The translations under genes and the position numbers were made by a program. Shown one piece after another: positions 39,886 through 52,145 of a stretch of DNA of 64,000 nucleotides. Numbering within the stretch: the first letter of the stretch is position 1; the number at the start of each line of letters is the position of its first letter. Source of the DNA: Coriaria nepalensis. Its lineage: Eukaryota; Streptophyta; Magnoliopsida; Cucurbitales; Coriariaceae. Under the pieces are notes generated by a model, which had not been told where the DNA came from, did no database searches, and was given only the letters and a program-made list of their open reading frames with translations. Location: positions 8,537,501 through 8,601,500 of the forward strand of contig CP114488.1 in assembly GCA_027186245.1 (NCBI GenBank), written 5' to 3'.

Positions 39886-40005
39886 ATGAGGGATGTTATC
39901 AAATTTAATGAGCTTTCTAAGGGCATGCTGGAGGGCTTCCTCCGACCAATATATTCACCCAAGTCCGGAGTCTGCTGGACGGCAAGAGGGATTACTCTGG
40001 TATAA
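39886..40005 (+). promoter_or_regulatory. uORF overlapping the PP2C start
   Basis: ATG at 39886 is 7 bases before the PP2C ATG and opens a 39-residue frame ([15 protein letters not shown]...) that overlaps the main CDS by 113 bases. Both ATGs have G at -3, so scanning ribosomes would meet the uORF first. Effect on expression is inferred. Confidence 0.45.
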
Positions 40006-42926
40006 GGACACTGGGCAGCACGTCAATGGTGATTTCTCAATGGCTGTCGTTCAAGCCAATAATTTGCTAGAGGATCAGAGCCAGGTCGAGTCTGGTCCCT
40101 TGAGCTTGCTCGAGTCGGGCCCATATGGCACCTTTGTTGGAGTTTACGATGGCCATGGTGGACCCGAAACATCACGATACATCTATGACAATTTATTCCA
40201 ACATCTGAAAAGTAAGAATCTAATAGATTTTTTTGATTGCTTCCTTCAGTTAATGATATTTATTCTATTAATTTTTGTTGTGTTTTGACAGGGTTCACCT
40301 CTGAACAGCAATCAATGTCAGTGGATGTGATAAGAAAAGCATTTCAAGCAACAGAGGAGGGGTTTATGTCTATAGTGACTAAACAATGGCCCACTAATCC
40401 TCAACTTGCAGCCGTTGGATCTTGCTGCCTGGTTGGTGTGGTTTGTGGTGGGACGCTTTACATTGCAAATGTCGGAGATTCCCGTGCCGTGCTCGGGAGG
40501 CTTGTTAGGGTGACAGGTGAGGTTCTTGCCGTTCAGTTATCGGCGGAACATAACGCAAGCATAGAATCCATTAGGCAAGAGATGCAGTCTTTGCATCCAG
40601 ATGACCCACGGATAGTAGTTCTAAAGCATAATGTATGGCGAGTAAAGGGATTGATACAGGTAAATTTGTACTATATGCACGTGGTTCATTCAGAAAAGAT
40701 TGTTGTTTGCATCTTTTGTTAGTTTGTGTGAGGAAATAGACTTTTTCTTTTGCTTGAAAGGAGTCCGATGGATGGATGGATTCTCTATAATCTGACCCTA
40801 TGTGAGAATCAGGGAGCTTATCTGCTTGCTTGTGCAGAACTTCCAAGTGAGTCAGTGAAGAGCAAAAAGTCATCTTGCTTGATGTTCATTGGGGGCAAAG
40901 GGATATCAACACATAAAACTACCCACTATCTGAATATTTGAAGAAAGGGAGAGATCTAGAATGTCTATTGACCATGGCAATGATAAGCCATAAATCTTTT
41001 GTTGTGACTGATAGAGTTAAACAATATTCTCCTCTATGTTTAGAAAGGAACTCAGAGTTCTGCCAAACATGGGGAATTAAAAATAATTGAGTGGCTTTAG
41101 CAGTCAAAATGGTATTTACCAGGACCCTTTGACTTGATCTAGGACAATAGTTAGTGACTGTAGATGGGGAAATTAAGAATACAAACCTTCGATTTGAGTG
41201 CATTTTGATGGGCCTTTACCATATAAAATGTTATTTACCCAGTCCATTTACATTTAGAGCTGATATTTCTCAAGTGAGAAATTTTGGTTCATAGTAGAAT
41301 TTCTATGTGATGATAATAGAGAAGGCTTCCATTCGGTATTCATCCAGTCCATTGACATGATCAGTTACTAGAGGCAAGTTTCTCCGCTGGAAAAAGGAAT
41401 TTCCTTATGTGGTTTGCCGTAGTATGTAGGAAATGAAGAGCGAGTTTGGGAGGAGAGATTTCATTGGGTTCTTATAGAGCATTTTGGGTTACTTGGGAGT
41501 TGGTGCTAAAAGGACATCTAAGTATCTGTCCTATTAGAGATGGCAACCACTTATCTTACTAATGGTTATAAATGAGGTACTTCGACCTAATTTCTAATGA
41601 ATCGTTATTCCCTGTGAGCTTATTTTGATATAGCGATTGCATACTGCAGTGGAGCTGCTTGAATCTTTAATGTCAGTGGTAAAGGAAAAGAGAAATTGAT
41701 TGTGACTAGTAGTTCCCTGGCAATAACAACTATGATTGTTTATACTATAAGCATTCTGTAGCTGTATACCTTCCAGTATGTCTTGCGTTGCACTAGATTT
41801 GTGTATGGATCCATTGCTATCTTTCAGCTTTTAGCTGACTCGAACTCTTCTGTCTTATACACGAGTTCATGTCGAGGTATACAAGAATGAGATACTTGCT
41901 CAACAGGAAAGCAGCCATGAATGCAAATCTAACTTCATGTGGCATATCTATTTTGTGAAAATGGTGGATGTTAGTTTGTCAAAACCTAACAGTTTAGTCG
42001 CAGAACCATTGATTTCTACTACCTTGTCACGAATGATTGTGCATAATAAGTATACCTTTTCTAAATATGATTTTCTTGTAACTTTATTTCAGGTGACTAG
42101 ATCCATTGGTGATGTGTATCTAAAAAAGGCTGAATTTAACAAGGAGCCTTTGTTTCCCAAGTTTCGACTTAGGGAATCCTTCAGTAAGCCAATTTTGAGC
42201 TCCGAACCCTCCACTTTGGTTCAAGAACTACAAGCTGAAGATCAATTTCTCATATTTGCTTCTGATGGACTATGGGAGCACCTTACTAACCAGGATGCAG
42301 TTGATATAGTTCAAAATCATCCACGTAGTGTAAGACATTCTCTCATATTTAAAATGCTCTATAATCACTTATGGGTTCATTTAATAGCAGTAGATTATTA
42401 GACAAGGAAAGACTACAATTCTCTTTGAAGGGCCATCTAAACATAATATATGGAAAACAGATGGTTGTAAATGGTACTTATTTCAATACGAATTACATGA
42501 TGAACTGCTAATTTCTTACGAGGATCAAGAGGGATAAAACATTTGTTTAAACCCTTTTTGCTTTTGGAATATTTATCTGGCCATTATTAGACACTGCTAA
42601 GCTTCTTTCGATATTTACCATTTTACCTGAGTTTTTCTGTTATATGGATCCAGGGAAGTGCAAGGCGGCTCGTGAAAACTGCATTGCTAGAGGCAGCTAA
42701 GAAAAGAGAAATGCGGTATTCAGATTTAAAGAAAATCGACCGTGGGGTCCGCCGCCATTTTCACGATGACATCACGGTCATCATCCTGTTCCTCGATTCC
42801 AATCTTGTGAGCCGTGCCAGCTCAGCTAGAGGCCCTGTCTTGTCTGTAAGAGGAGGTGGTGTTAACCTACCCGCAAAATCTCTAGCTCCTTGTTCCACCC
42901 CAATCGAAAAAGATTCTGTCCAATGA
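39893..42926 (+). CDS. Protein phosphatase 2C (clade D-like)
   Basis: Exons 39893-40211, 40292-40659, 42093-42329 and 42654-42926 give 398 residues. The N-terminus [13 protein letters not shown] and [20 protein letters not shown] are typical of the plant clade-D PP2Cs (PP2C46-like). Metal-binding motifs are present: [33 protein letters not shown] and HFHDDITVI. Clade-D enzymes dephosphorylate, among others, plasma-membrane H+-ATPase in SAUR/auxin-controlled growth; which member this is I cannot tell. The third intron (40660-42092) is 1.43 kb, far longer than the others, and I see no clear element in it. The leader from about 39060 probably holds a 5'UTR intron. Confidence 0.95.
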
Positions 42927-43822
42927 ACAAACCTTGAACCCCTTATTTTTGTACCTGTTTTTAACCACTCTCCCTGAGCTTTCATATATGATCCATAACA
43001 ACTTGTCTGAGAAAAGAGGGGGGTGTTGTGAAGTGTGAACTTTCCTGAAAATTCTCCGACCTCTCTGGGCCCACCAAATCCAATAGAACTGTATCTAATA
43101 CACACCCTGCTGTTGTACTTAGTTCCGGGTCCTTAGTTTTGGGTCCGTGTTTGATGTCTGCATGAGTCACGACCCGTTTACTTGTATACAAATGGAAGAG
43201 AGAGAGGTAAGAGATAGAAAGTTCAAGAATTTTTACTTTTTCCTCTTTAATGTGAAACTTCTAATCTATGTATTTAGTTTTCAAGAAACTTGGGCAGAAA
43301 AAAAGAAAAAAAAAATTACAGGGAAGGGAACAAGGGAAAATAGAGCTCTTAAAGAAATATTTGTCACTGGAAATTCTCTTACTTTCTTCCTCATCATTTT
43401 CAGAGTACTTTTATTTGTTGCCTCAATTCTCCGCTGTTATCATATTACTTACTACCCGGCATTAGATCCATCCCACCGACTAATGGAGGTCTTCTATCGT
43501 AGAACACCCATTAGTGTGGTGGTGTGAGTCGGGTCGCGGCCCCAAGTGTGGTTCTGTTACACTCGATGCATAAGATACTCTTATATTTTTACAGTTTCAA
43601 GCTGTCCTCTATTTCCGTTTTAGATTAGCGTTTCAAAAACACTATAAAATGGGTACTCAGTTGGATTGGTTTCGATCACTGTTCGTTATTCTATGATAAT
43701 TGATAACTAAGCAATTGAAACTGTCTACATTCATTTTATACTGGCAATGCAGTAAACTGGCAACTCAAAATAAAATTGTATCACATTCACATAATATCAA
43801 GAAAGAAGGAAAGGGGAGAGAA
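42927..43822. other. Convergent 3' region of PP2C and kinase
   Basis: Contains the 3'UTRs of two tail-to-tail genes. The open frames here are shadows or chance. No separate gene is supported. Confidence 0.5.
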
Positions 43823-46055
43823 TCATAATTCATGACTGTTGTTATCAACATGGATGGTAATACTGTTATTATGATCAAGACACCTCAAGTTAGAGCTCTG
43901 AAACGAGAGACTATCATTCTCCACTTGAAACTTTTGTAATCTTACACCGTCCAAGCTCACAAAGCTCTGAGAATGAGAACAATCTTGCTCGATCGAGCAG
44001 TGGGGATCGATCGATGGCTGAGACGAACCGTTTTTGTGAGTGACTTTGTCACATTCGTTCAGTGCCTCTTCTAGTTCTTGACAAACTTGACTCATTGTAG
44101 GACGCTTTTTGGGTTCTTGTGAAACGCAGTTTAGCCCAACCTGTCCCATCTTTTGCATCATTTCCAAGTTGCATGGATTTAGTAGTAGATCAGCGTCCAA
44201 AATGTCTTCCACTTTGCCCTTTTCAATACTTGGCCTCGCCTACCAAGTAGAACAACAAGTTTACATCAATACCCTCGTACTCGTTCGGAATTCGAATATG
44301 TTAAGACTCATAGAATTGGAATTCGGTTTTGGAATTCAAGGTTAAACTTTTGAGTTAACCAAGGAAAATTATCTCATACATCAGTTGCACAGTCGTGTAA
44401 GTAAGAGAGCCCGTTACATGTTGATTTTAGCTACTTACCCAATCGGCGATGTGACTATTAGGCTTGAACAGTTTTGTCGGATCAAGAACAGGACGAGCAC
44501 AGACAAGCTGTAAGAGAATGATACCGAAACTATAGACATCACTGAATGGAGTTAAATGAAAGCTTGAACAGTATGCTGGGTCGAGATATCCAGGCGTCCC
44601 TTTGATTTGGCTACTAACATACGATCGGTCCCCAATGGGTCCCGCTCTCACTAATCCGAAATCCGCAACCTTGGCCTCGAACCTCTCTCCAATTAGGATG
44701 TTGCTCGGTTTAATGTCACGATGGATGATGCTAGGCTTCATCTCATTGTGTAAGTAAGCAATTCCTGCAAACTCAATCCCATTATCAAACTAATCTCATT
44801 GTGTACATGATGAATTATTTAATCATCAAAACACCTTTAGCTGCTCCAATGGCTATATTTACTCTTTGCCTCCAAGTTAAGCTCCTCCCTTCTCGTCCTA
44901 ATCGGTATTATCAATATTTATTATAAAACTATGAAACTGAAATTGAAAAAAGCAAGGGAAAAAAATGGGAAATCGAGAAAGAACTTACTAATAATGTAAT
45001 CAAGCAAAGAACCATTCGGTACATATTCATAGACCAAAATCCTTTCACTTTTATCTGCAAGTGAGAGTATACACATAAATACATACTATATTTTGAACCC
45101 TCTAATTTTCAAAAATTAATATTTTGACCTATAATTACTAAAATTTTGTATACATATCCTTAAAATTTTAAATAAAAATATTTTTTTTTATCCGCTTAAT
45201 TTTTATTTAATATATTTTACCTCCTCTTAACTTTTTTTTAATTAATTTTTTCTTGGTTTCCCAGTTAGTATGTGACACATTACATACCTCTACTAATTTC
45301 TTCACAAAACCCTACCAAACCTAGTAGGTTCCTGTGCTTCACTTTTGAAATTAGCTTCACTTCTGCTTCCACAACTCAAAACAATTAAACACATACATGA
45401 TATATCTAGTACGTAATTAACTAATTAAGCAGGAACTTAATCAATTGATTTAATAACTAATCAAACTACCGTTTCGGAATTCTTCGACACTCTGGTATGA
45501 GTCGGCATGAGGTCTCTTGATCGCAACCGTTAATCCTTCGAGATGAAAAGTGCCTTTGTACACGTTGGAAAATGAGCCACTCCCCAACAAGCAATCGCTG
45601 CTAAAATTCTTCGTAGCCTTCTCCAATTCTTCCAACTCGAACTTCCTCAACGTTATTTTATGATCATCCTTCAACCTCCCTTCATTCAAATTTCGACAAT
45701 ATAACACATTAATACTAATCACTCAACATCCAATTATTTCATCAACCACGAATAATATATAATAATTACGTAAGAGAAAATAACTGAATGGACCTATAAT
45801 GATGTTTCGAGGTTTACGGGAAAGAGCGTAGAGCTTCTTGCGGAATAAGTAGAGTAAAAGAACAGCAATGGAGGCGGCTAAAATGGAGATAACGAACACG
45901 ACCCAGATATGTTTATGACTATTGTTAATATCATTAATGATCTTAGCGGATCCTAATGGTGCAGCAGCAGCTTGTGATTCATGTGTCAATGGTGATAAAG
46001 CATCTTGATCATGATCATCTTCATTCAATAAAAACAAAACCACCCCCGTCGCCAT
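43823..46055 (-). CDS. Membrane-anchored receptor-like Ser/Thr kinase
   Basis: Complement exons 45794-46055, 45470-45721, 45288-45365, 44989-45054, 44835-44897, 44439-44764 and 43823-44239 give 487 residues. A short N-terminal part is followed by one membrane span ([20 protein letters not shown]) and basic residues. The kinase domain begins [15 protein letters not shown]. It has the [11 protein letters not shown] loop, lysine in [33 protein letters not shown], catalytic [28 protein letters not shown] and the RPTMSQV end. A polar tail of about 80 residues ([20 protein letters not shown]) follows. With no LRR or lectin ectodomain it is a receptor-like kinase of uncertain subfamily. All catalytic residues are present. 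The exon 1-2 junction (acceptor at 45722) is the least certain boundary. Confidence 0.88.
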
Positions 46056-48962
46056 AATCTATAGCTAGCTAGGTACTAGGTAGCTAGTGTTAAGCTAGAT
46101 TTTGTCCGTAATTAATGTCTTAAATTCTCTAAGAGTCTGATTCATATTAACAATTGTATTTGCCGGCGGTAATTAAGTATTGTATTAGTTTGCAAGCTGA
46201 AATTAATTAAGCTACAGTGCCAGAGAGACAATAAAGATTTGAGAATTAATTAAAAATAATTAAGAAAAACTGTGTCCACGTCAGCGTGGACAGCCATTGA
46301 GACTTCGTCGTGTCCTAGAGGACGGCACAGGGGACAAAAAGCCGATGCAGATTCGGTTCTGATCTGTCTGTCTGTCTGTCTGTGACTGTGAGAGTACGTG
46401 GGGGCGCATTCTTTTTGTTATTGGGATATGATACTGGCGGCCGGACGGTGTCGTTTTGGTAGATGCTATAAATTTTCTTCCTGCCCCCTAGCTACACCCA
46501 TTGAAGAAAAAATATTACAACCTCAAATAAGAAATTCCACTTTCCATGTCTATAGAAAGAGGAAGGAAACCTTTCCTAAGAGCAAACTGGACACCAAAAA
46601 ATAAATTAAATTAGAGGTGAAAAAAAAAAAAAAACATACTAACCGAAATCGATAATTTTCGGTCGATTTTGGTCAATTTATTTAATTAAATTCTTGTTTC
46701 GGTTGGCATACCAATTAAAATGATTTTGATTAAATCAGTTATCAATGATACTGACTGAAATACATTTTTCTTAAAAAAAAAAAATATTATAATTTTAAAC
46801 CCTAAGTTGGCCCATACTCTCAATTTATATCTTAGTGTTTGTCATATTATATAAGCTTGAGAACTTTTTTTTAAGAAAAATAATTTATAGATTGATATGT
46901 AATAAGTTGATTGTTTTTTATATTTTACATCAAAAAATATTTGACTAACTTTATGCTCATTTGGATGATATTGAATCGATGAATTATGAATTTATAATAG
47001 ATTTTAATATTATTTTGATATAACATTAAGGTAAATAATAATTTTTGTCGTTATGATACCGATTTTTTTTATAAAAAAATGATATTAAATAAAAGTAACT
47101 TTACAAAATAAATTATTAAATAATGTAAAAATTACATATAATATAATATTAATATATGTTCATCAATTATATATATCATGATACAATTAAGTAGAAAAAA
47201 AAAATTAGTGTGAAAAATTGAAAAATCGACTGGTTTCGATTATGTTTTATAGCCAAATCGGTGAAAATCTGAATCGACTATGATTTCAATTTCGGTCGGT
47301 TTCAGTTTGATTCGGTTAGGTTTTGTTTTTTTTTTTACCGAAAACCAAAATTTTACTCAACTCTAAACGCCTCTGCTTGGAAGCTATTGGAGCAGTCAAA
47401 CCTCAGGCAGACCTCTTATAAGACTCGTCTATATTAAGTATAAAACCTCCCACTTGCGGCGGCAACCACTTGCATAGAACAACCTGTTTATGCATCTTAA
47501 GATTCGGCTTACAAGAAAGATCCAAGAGGATCTACTGCCCCTTAACCATACATATACGTGATACGTATTCACTGTTGACTGTTCGATTGCTTACGGTTTC
47601 TTCTTATTGGACAGAATGTGATTTTTTCTGCCGTCTCTAAAAAAATCCATGCTGTCCATTTGTTAATAAGATTGAAAATAGTTTAGTACTATGATTAATT
47701 AATCCTAAGTTAATTAGCGAGCATTTGAAAATTAAGTAATTTTTATTTATTTTTCATAATTTGAAAAAAAAAATTAAAAAGAAAAAGAAACCCACATGAA
47801 CATTAGAGATGAAAAATGTGGCCCCTAATTGAAAATTGCATTAGAGGAATGAGACTAATGAAGCATGTGAAGAGATGCAAGTTGGTGGGAAAATAAACCC
47901 TCATGATATGGAAAAGACCAAGTTAGAATTTTGAGAGAAGAACTGCCTTTTCAATTTGTTTAATCAATGCAAATTGGAAGAGGACAACCAGGTAAAAACA
48001 GACCACAATAAACAAAAAACAAAAAAAGATAAATAATTATAAAGTTTCATGTTCATGAGGTTGCTTTAGTTGGGGGAATTAGGCTCTTTAGGTTACATAA
48101 ACAAAAAAATTGTTTACCTTTTTGTTTGGCTTTGAGTTTGCTTTAAGGTTGTCGTTATCTATACATGTCTATGTCGTGGTGCAAACCAGACTGATTCAAT
48201 TTTTAGAACGTCCAACTCAGTAAAGCCAATATTACGTCGTTCATTTTGTCAAATTTTAATATTGTGATATATTTTTTAGTATTTAAAATAAAATAAAAAG
48301 AGAATGAATTTTTGAGTATCTAAGTTATTAGTAGCTTGTATCTAAACCAATCCAAAAATCAATTTAATTTAATTTATATTGATTCCAACCCTGTTAGAGT
48401 TCGTACGATTCGGACCGAATCTAAGCTCCTAAGTTAGAGGTGATCACTATAAATGCTGATGGGCTCCAAACGGCAGATTATGAGCGGAATCTGGAGCAAA
48501 ATATCTCAAATCTGGACCCATAACAACTAACATTCGCAAGAATCTTAGATCCAATGTATGTTTTCATTATTGCTTACCCACTTCCCATAAATGTGGGCGC
48601 AGGCAAACAATGCTATGATATTATCTCAAAAGCTTTAAAAAGCCCAAACAAGAAGTCTATTCTTATCCAAACTGCAGTTTCGAACGCTGAACCAAATACT
48701 CAAATAAAAGAATAAGGAGGGTACGAACAGGACTTGGATTCTTTTTAATGTATATACAAACAGCAGAATGAAAACTATATCTATTCAAAAATTTGTAACG
48801 AAGTACAATCCGGGTCCAGACTCCTAAAAACATCCGGCATGCTCTCGAAAATACTAACTACTGGAGCAAATGATCTAATCAGCCAAAGTAAAAGGTATAA
48901 AATTAACAAAGAAAAGGGATACTTTCTCAGCTATGTAAAATTTACAGAGACAAGGACAGGGA
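46056..48962. other. Intergenic between kinase and RING gene
   Basis: No supportable gene. Includes the kinase promoter side, a (TCTG)n run near 46365-46382, a putative MITE at 46611-47367 and A/T-rich unique sequence. Confidence 0.5.
46611..47367. mobile_element. Putative MITE-like element
   Basis: About 757 bases start TTAGAGGTGA and end TCAACTCTAA, a 10-base inverted repeat with one mismatch. Multiple CGGTTTCGGT-type words lie inside both ends in opposite orientation (ACCGAAATCGA left, TCGGTCGGTTTC right). There is no coding sequence. I could not find a convincing target-site duplication, so the assignment is tentative. Confidence 0.4.
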
Positions 48963-51913
48963 TCACAGATCCCTTCTGCATAATGGGCAAGAACCATGAG
49001 TAAGTAGCCACTTATCTATGCATGGTAAGTGAAATATGTGATGGCAATGAGGTAAGCTTCTAACCGTCTCCCCGAGCTGGAAATCCTGAAAAAAATGGGG
49101 GAAATCGTTCAAAATTGTCAATTTCAATACTAATGAAATGAAAGTTCCCAATTTCCAGTTTGAATTTAAATTGAACGTATAAAGTCCACGGAGAAAGTTT
49201 GAGCTGAAAACCTGAAGGCAAACCGAGCAACAAACTTTCTCTCCAGAAGCATCTACATTGTTATTGTTCGAAATCATGATCTTTGGAATCCTTTCAACGG
49301 AATCTCCGGGCAAGCCTTTGTTACTACCAGTATCAAAAATATTTGGGAGATCATCAAAGCTCGTCTCGACAGCACCCATCTGATTACACGTTAAGAAGGT
49401 ACAATAAAAACCAAAAAGAAAAATCAGTACTTTTTTCTTTTCTTACTTAAATAACAGTTGGGAATCATAAGTTTTCATTGCAAGAATTTTACTCACTTGG
49501 CTTTGTACAGCACTTAACATGGCTGGACCAATCCGCTCACGAACAAGCCTCCCACTAAGGAGGCTTGCAAGAACATCTATCTGAACAAGTTCACGAGAAA
49601 ACCAATGAACTGATATACTAAGAAATGGAAAAAGGCTAATACATCAAAAAAATTTCCCAAGAACTTTATATTTTATGCTAGTACATATTTTATAATAGAT
49701 ACTTACCAAGTAGAGTTCTAATGCAAGATAAAATTATTTTAGGTAAATGGAGGAATTACTTTAAGAGCCTACTCAATGGGACAAGTGCAGAGGGGTTAAG
49801 CTTAGAAAGACCTGAGATGCAGGAAAAGAGGCATCTAGTGTTCCATAGCAGAGAGGCATTGAAGAGGATGAAATCGGGGAAGACAATTGGACCGGATGAG
49901 ATACCAATTGAGGTTTGGAAGTGTTTGGGAAAAGTTGGGATCCAATGGCTAATTAGGCTCTTTAATAGGATTTTAGATACTCAAAAAATGTCAAAATCAT
50001 GGAAACACAATATTGTGGTGCCAATTTATAAGAATAAAGGAGATATACATGATTGCTCAAACTATAGAGGTATAAAGCTTATGATTAATGAAACTCTGAG
50101 AGTGGGTTATAGAGCGGAGACTTGGTTTTGATTAGACAAATGATAGAAAAGTATAGAGAAAATTAAAAGAGCCTACATATGCTATTTATCGACTTAGAGA
50201 AAGCCTATGATAGAGTACTTATAGAAATTAATCTTGTGAGTACTTGAAAGGAAGAATGTGTCTCAATATTATATCGAGATCATTCTTAAGGTATTATAAC
50301 TAGTGTTGGGTCAGTAGGTGAGATGTCTAGTGAATTCCCTATTACAGTAAGACTTCATCAAGGGGTCGGCTTTAAGTTCATACCTTTTTGCTTTAGTTAT
50401 GAATGAACTGACGAAACATATTCAGGATAAGGTACTTTGGTGTATGTTGTTTGCAGATAATATCATCTTAATAGATGAAACTAAAGAAAGCGTTTATAAA
50501 AAATTAGATATGTGGCATGAAGCTCTAGAGAGTAAGAGTTTTAAAATTAGCTGATCAAAAACAGAATATCTAGATTGTAATTTTGGTCTCAAATCTCGAA
50601 GAAGTGATAAACCAATTAAGATTGACAGTAGGGAGGTCCCAGAGTATGAAGCTTTACAATATTTAGGATCTATTATCCAAAAGACTGGGGGCATTCGAGA
50701 GGATATAGACCATAGAATTAAAGCAGGTTGGATGGAATGGAGAATGATATTAGAAGTCTTTACGACTGAAGGATGGATGCCTGCGAGATTGAAAGGAAAA
50801 CATTACAAGATGATCATTCGACTGACTATGCTTTATCGCTCGAGTGTTGGGTTATTATGGGACAATATATGCATAAAATGACATTAGCAGCGATGTATAT
50901 GTTAAGATAGATGTGTCTAAAACATGCAATGATAGAATTATGAATGAATGGATTACGAGTTATTTAAGTGTAGGATCTATAGAGGATAAAATTAGGAAGA
51001 AACATTTAACAGTATTTGGTCGTGTGCAAAGGAAACCAAACACGGCTCTAATTCGACAAAGTTTAGCTTGACAGGTAAGTAGAGAATGCAGACGGAGGAG
51101 TAGGCAACGTTGAAAACTTAGATGAAAGTGGTTAATGAAGATATCTAAATCTTGGATTAAGTGATAATATATTGAAAGATCGCATAATTTGAAGAACTAA
51201 TATCCGTGTAGCCAATGCCAAATATAACGAGAATGAACTTAGATGATGATGATGATACTTACCAAGTAGAGAAAGCAACCTATACCGGAATCATCGGATT
51301 TCCAAAGAACGAGTGAAGATTCGAAGACTTCAATAGAGAAAACTGCTCCGGAAATGGCCCCAACAGCAGCTCCTCGGACAAATCCGCTCTCTGTTTCTTG
51401 ACCAATTAATGCTCCTGTCATAGCTCCTAACAAAGTTCCCACTGGGGAAAGAAAAGAAATAAATAAATAAAAAATAACACCACCACCAAATTACAATAGT
51501 TACAATTTCAAACACTAATTAGGCTTCATAAAAGAAAAGAAAAAACATCTATGGGTTTTAGATCAAACGTGTTTTAGTGTCATATTTTTGTGCACATCAG
51601 CTATGATTAAATAATTATCAGAAGTTCATAGAAAAAAACAATATTGCAGTAGAACAGACCTAGATGTCCTGATTTCATTTATACATATGGACGAATGATG
51701 GGGGCAAATAAAAAAAAAATGTATTTGCTCTATCCAAAACCTGATGAAGTTCAAATGAGGGTCATTTACAGGGTAATTACTCATGTAAAAGCAGGATAAG
51801 AAAATTAAAGAAGGAAAAAAAGAGAAACCAAATTCCAAACCCCAATCAGCCAATCAAAATAACCCAGAAACGTAAAACTCTTACTGTAAAGCGGATCAGA
51901 AATGCACTGGAGG

Positions 51914-51951
<38 letters not shown>

Positions 51952-52145
51952 GAAATGAACCCACCTAATGCAAAGAAGAGGGTAAAGATCGCTGAGAAGA
52001 TATTTCCCAGAATTGCAGAAATCGCGTAAGCGCAGATTTCCCTAACTCTTTCAAAGAAATTACCCAACAAAGACGACGAGGGAGAAGAAGAAGAAGAAGA
52101 AGAAGAAGAAGAAATTCGAAACAGGTGTGATATAAAATCCATCAT
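48963..52145 (-). CDS. NIP: NEP1-interacting protein-like RING-H2 membrane protein
   Basis: Complement exons 51965-52145, 51263-51441, 49497-49580, 49212-49379 and 48963-49085 give 244 residues. The start MMDFISHLFRI is followed by a poly-Ser tract encoded by (GAA)n at about 52084-52113. The N-terminal half is hydrophobic (AISAILGNIFSAIFTLFFAL), then TGALIGQETESGFVRGAAVG, GAISGAVFSIEVFESSL and SGRLVRERIGPAMLSAVQSQ. The C-terminal RING-H2 reads CSVCLQDFQLGETVRSLPHC, then HHIFHLPC, W and CPLC. NIP proteins sit in the thylakoid/plastid membrane and bind the plastid RNA polymerase RPOT2; others of this type act as E3 ligases. Intron 2 (49581-51262, 1.68 kb) contains an antisense RTE LINE inserted at the exon-2 donor. 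Confidence 0.94.
49698..49715. repeat. LINE target-site duplication, distal copy with duplicated splice donor
   Basis: GATACTTACCAAGTAGAG is identical to 51254-51271. On the minus strand it reads CTCTACTTG|GTAAGTATC: the last nine bases of exon 2 and its donor, copied to the far side of the LINE. Confidence 0.9.
49716..51253 (+). mobile_element. RTE-type LINE, 5'-truncated and decayed
   Basis: The plus strand reads KSGKTIGPDEIPIEVWKCLG, then IQWLIRLFNRILDTQKMSKS, VVPIYKNKGDIHDCSNYRGI, and after frame breaks FIDLEKAYDRV, EFPITVRLHQG, LQYLGSIIQK-like and AGWMEWR-like segments. These are reverse-transcriptase motifs of the plant RTE clade. It ends with a GATGATGATGAT tail, as RTE elements do instead of poly(A). 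The endonuclease is missing (5' truncation) and there are many stops, so it cannot move by itself. It lies antisense to the RING gene and is flanked by an 18-bp target-site duplication. Confidence 0.88.
51254..51271. repeat. LINE target-site duplication, proximal copy at exon 2 donor
   Basis: Same 18 bases as 49698-49715, spanning the exon 2 end (51263) and its GTAAGT donor. The first GAT may belong to the GAT tail of the element, so the true duplication is 15-18 bases. Confidence 0.9.
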
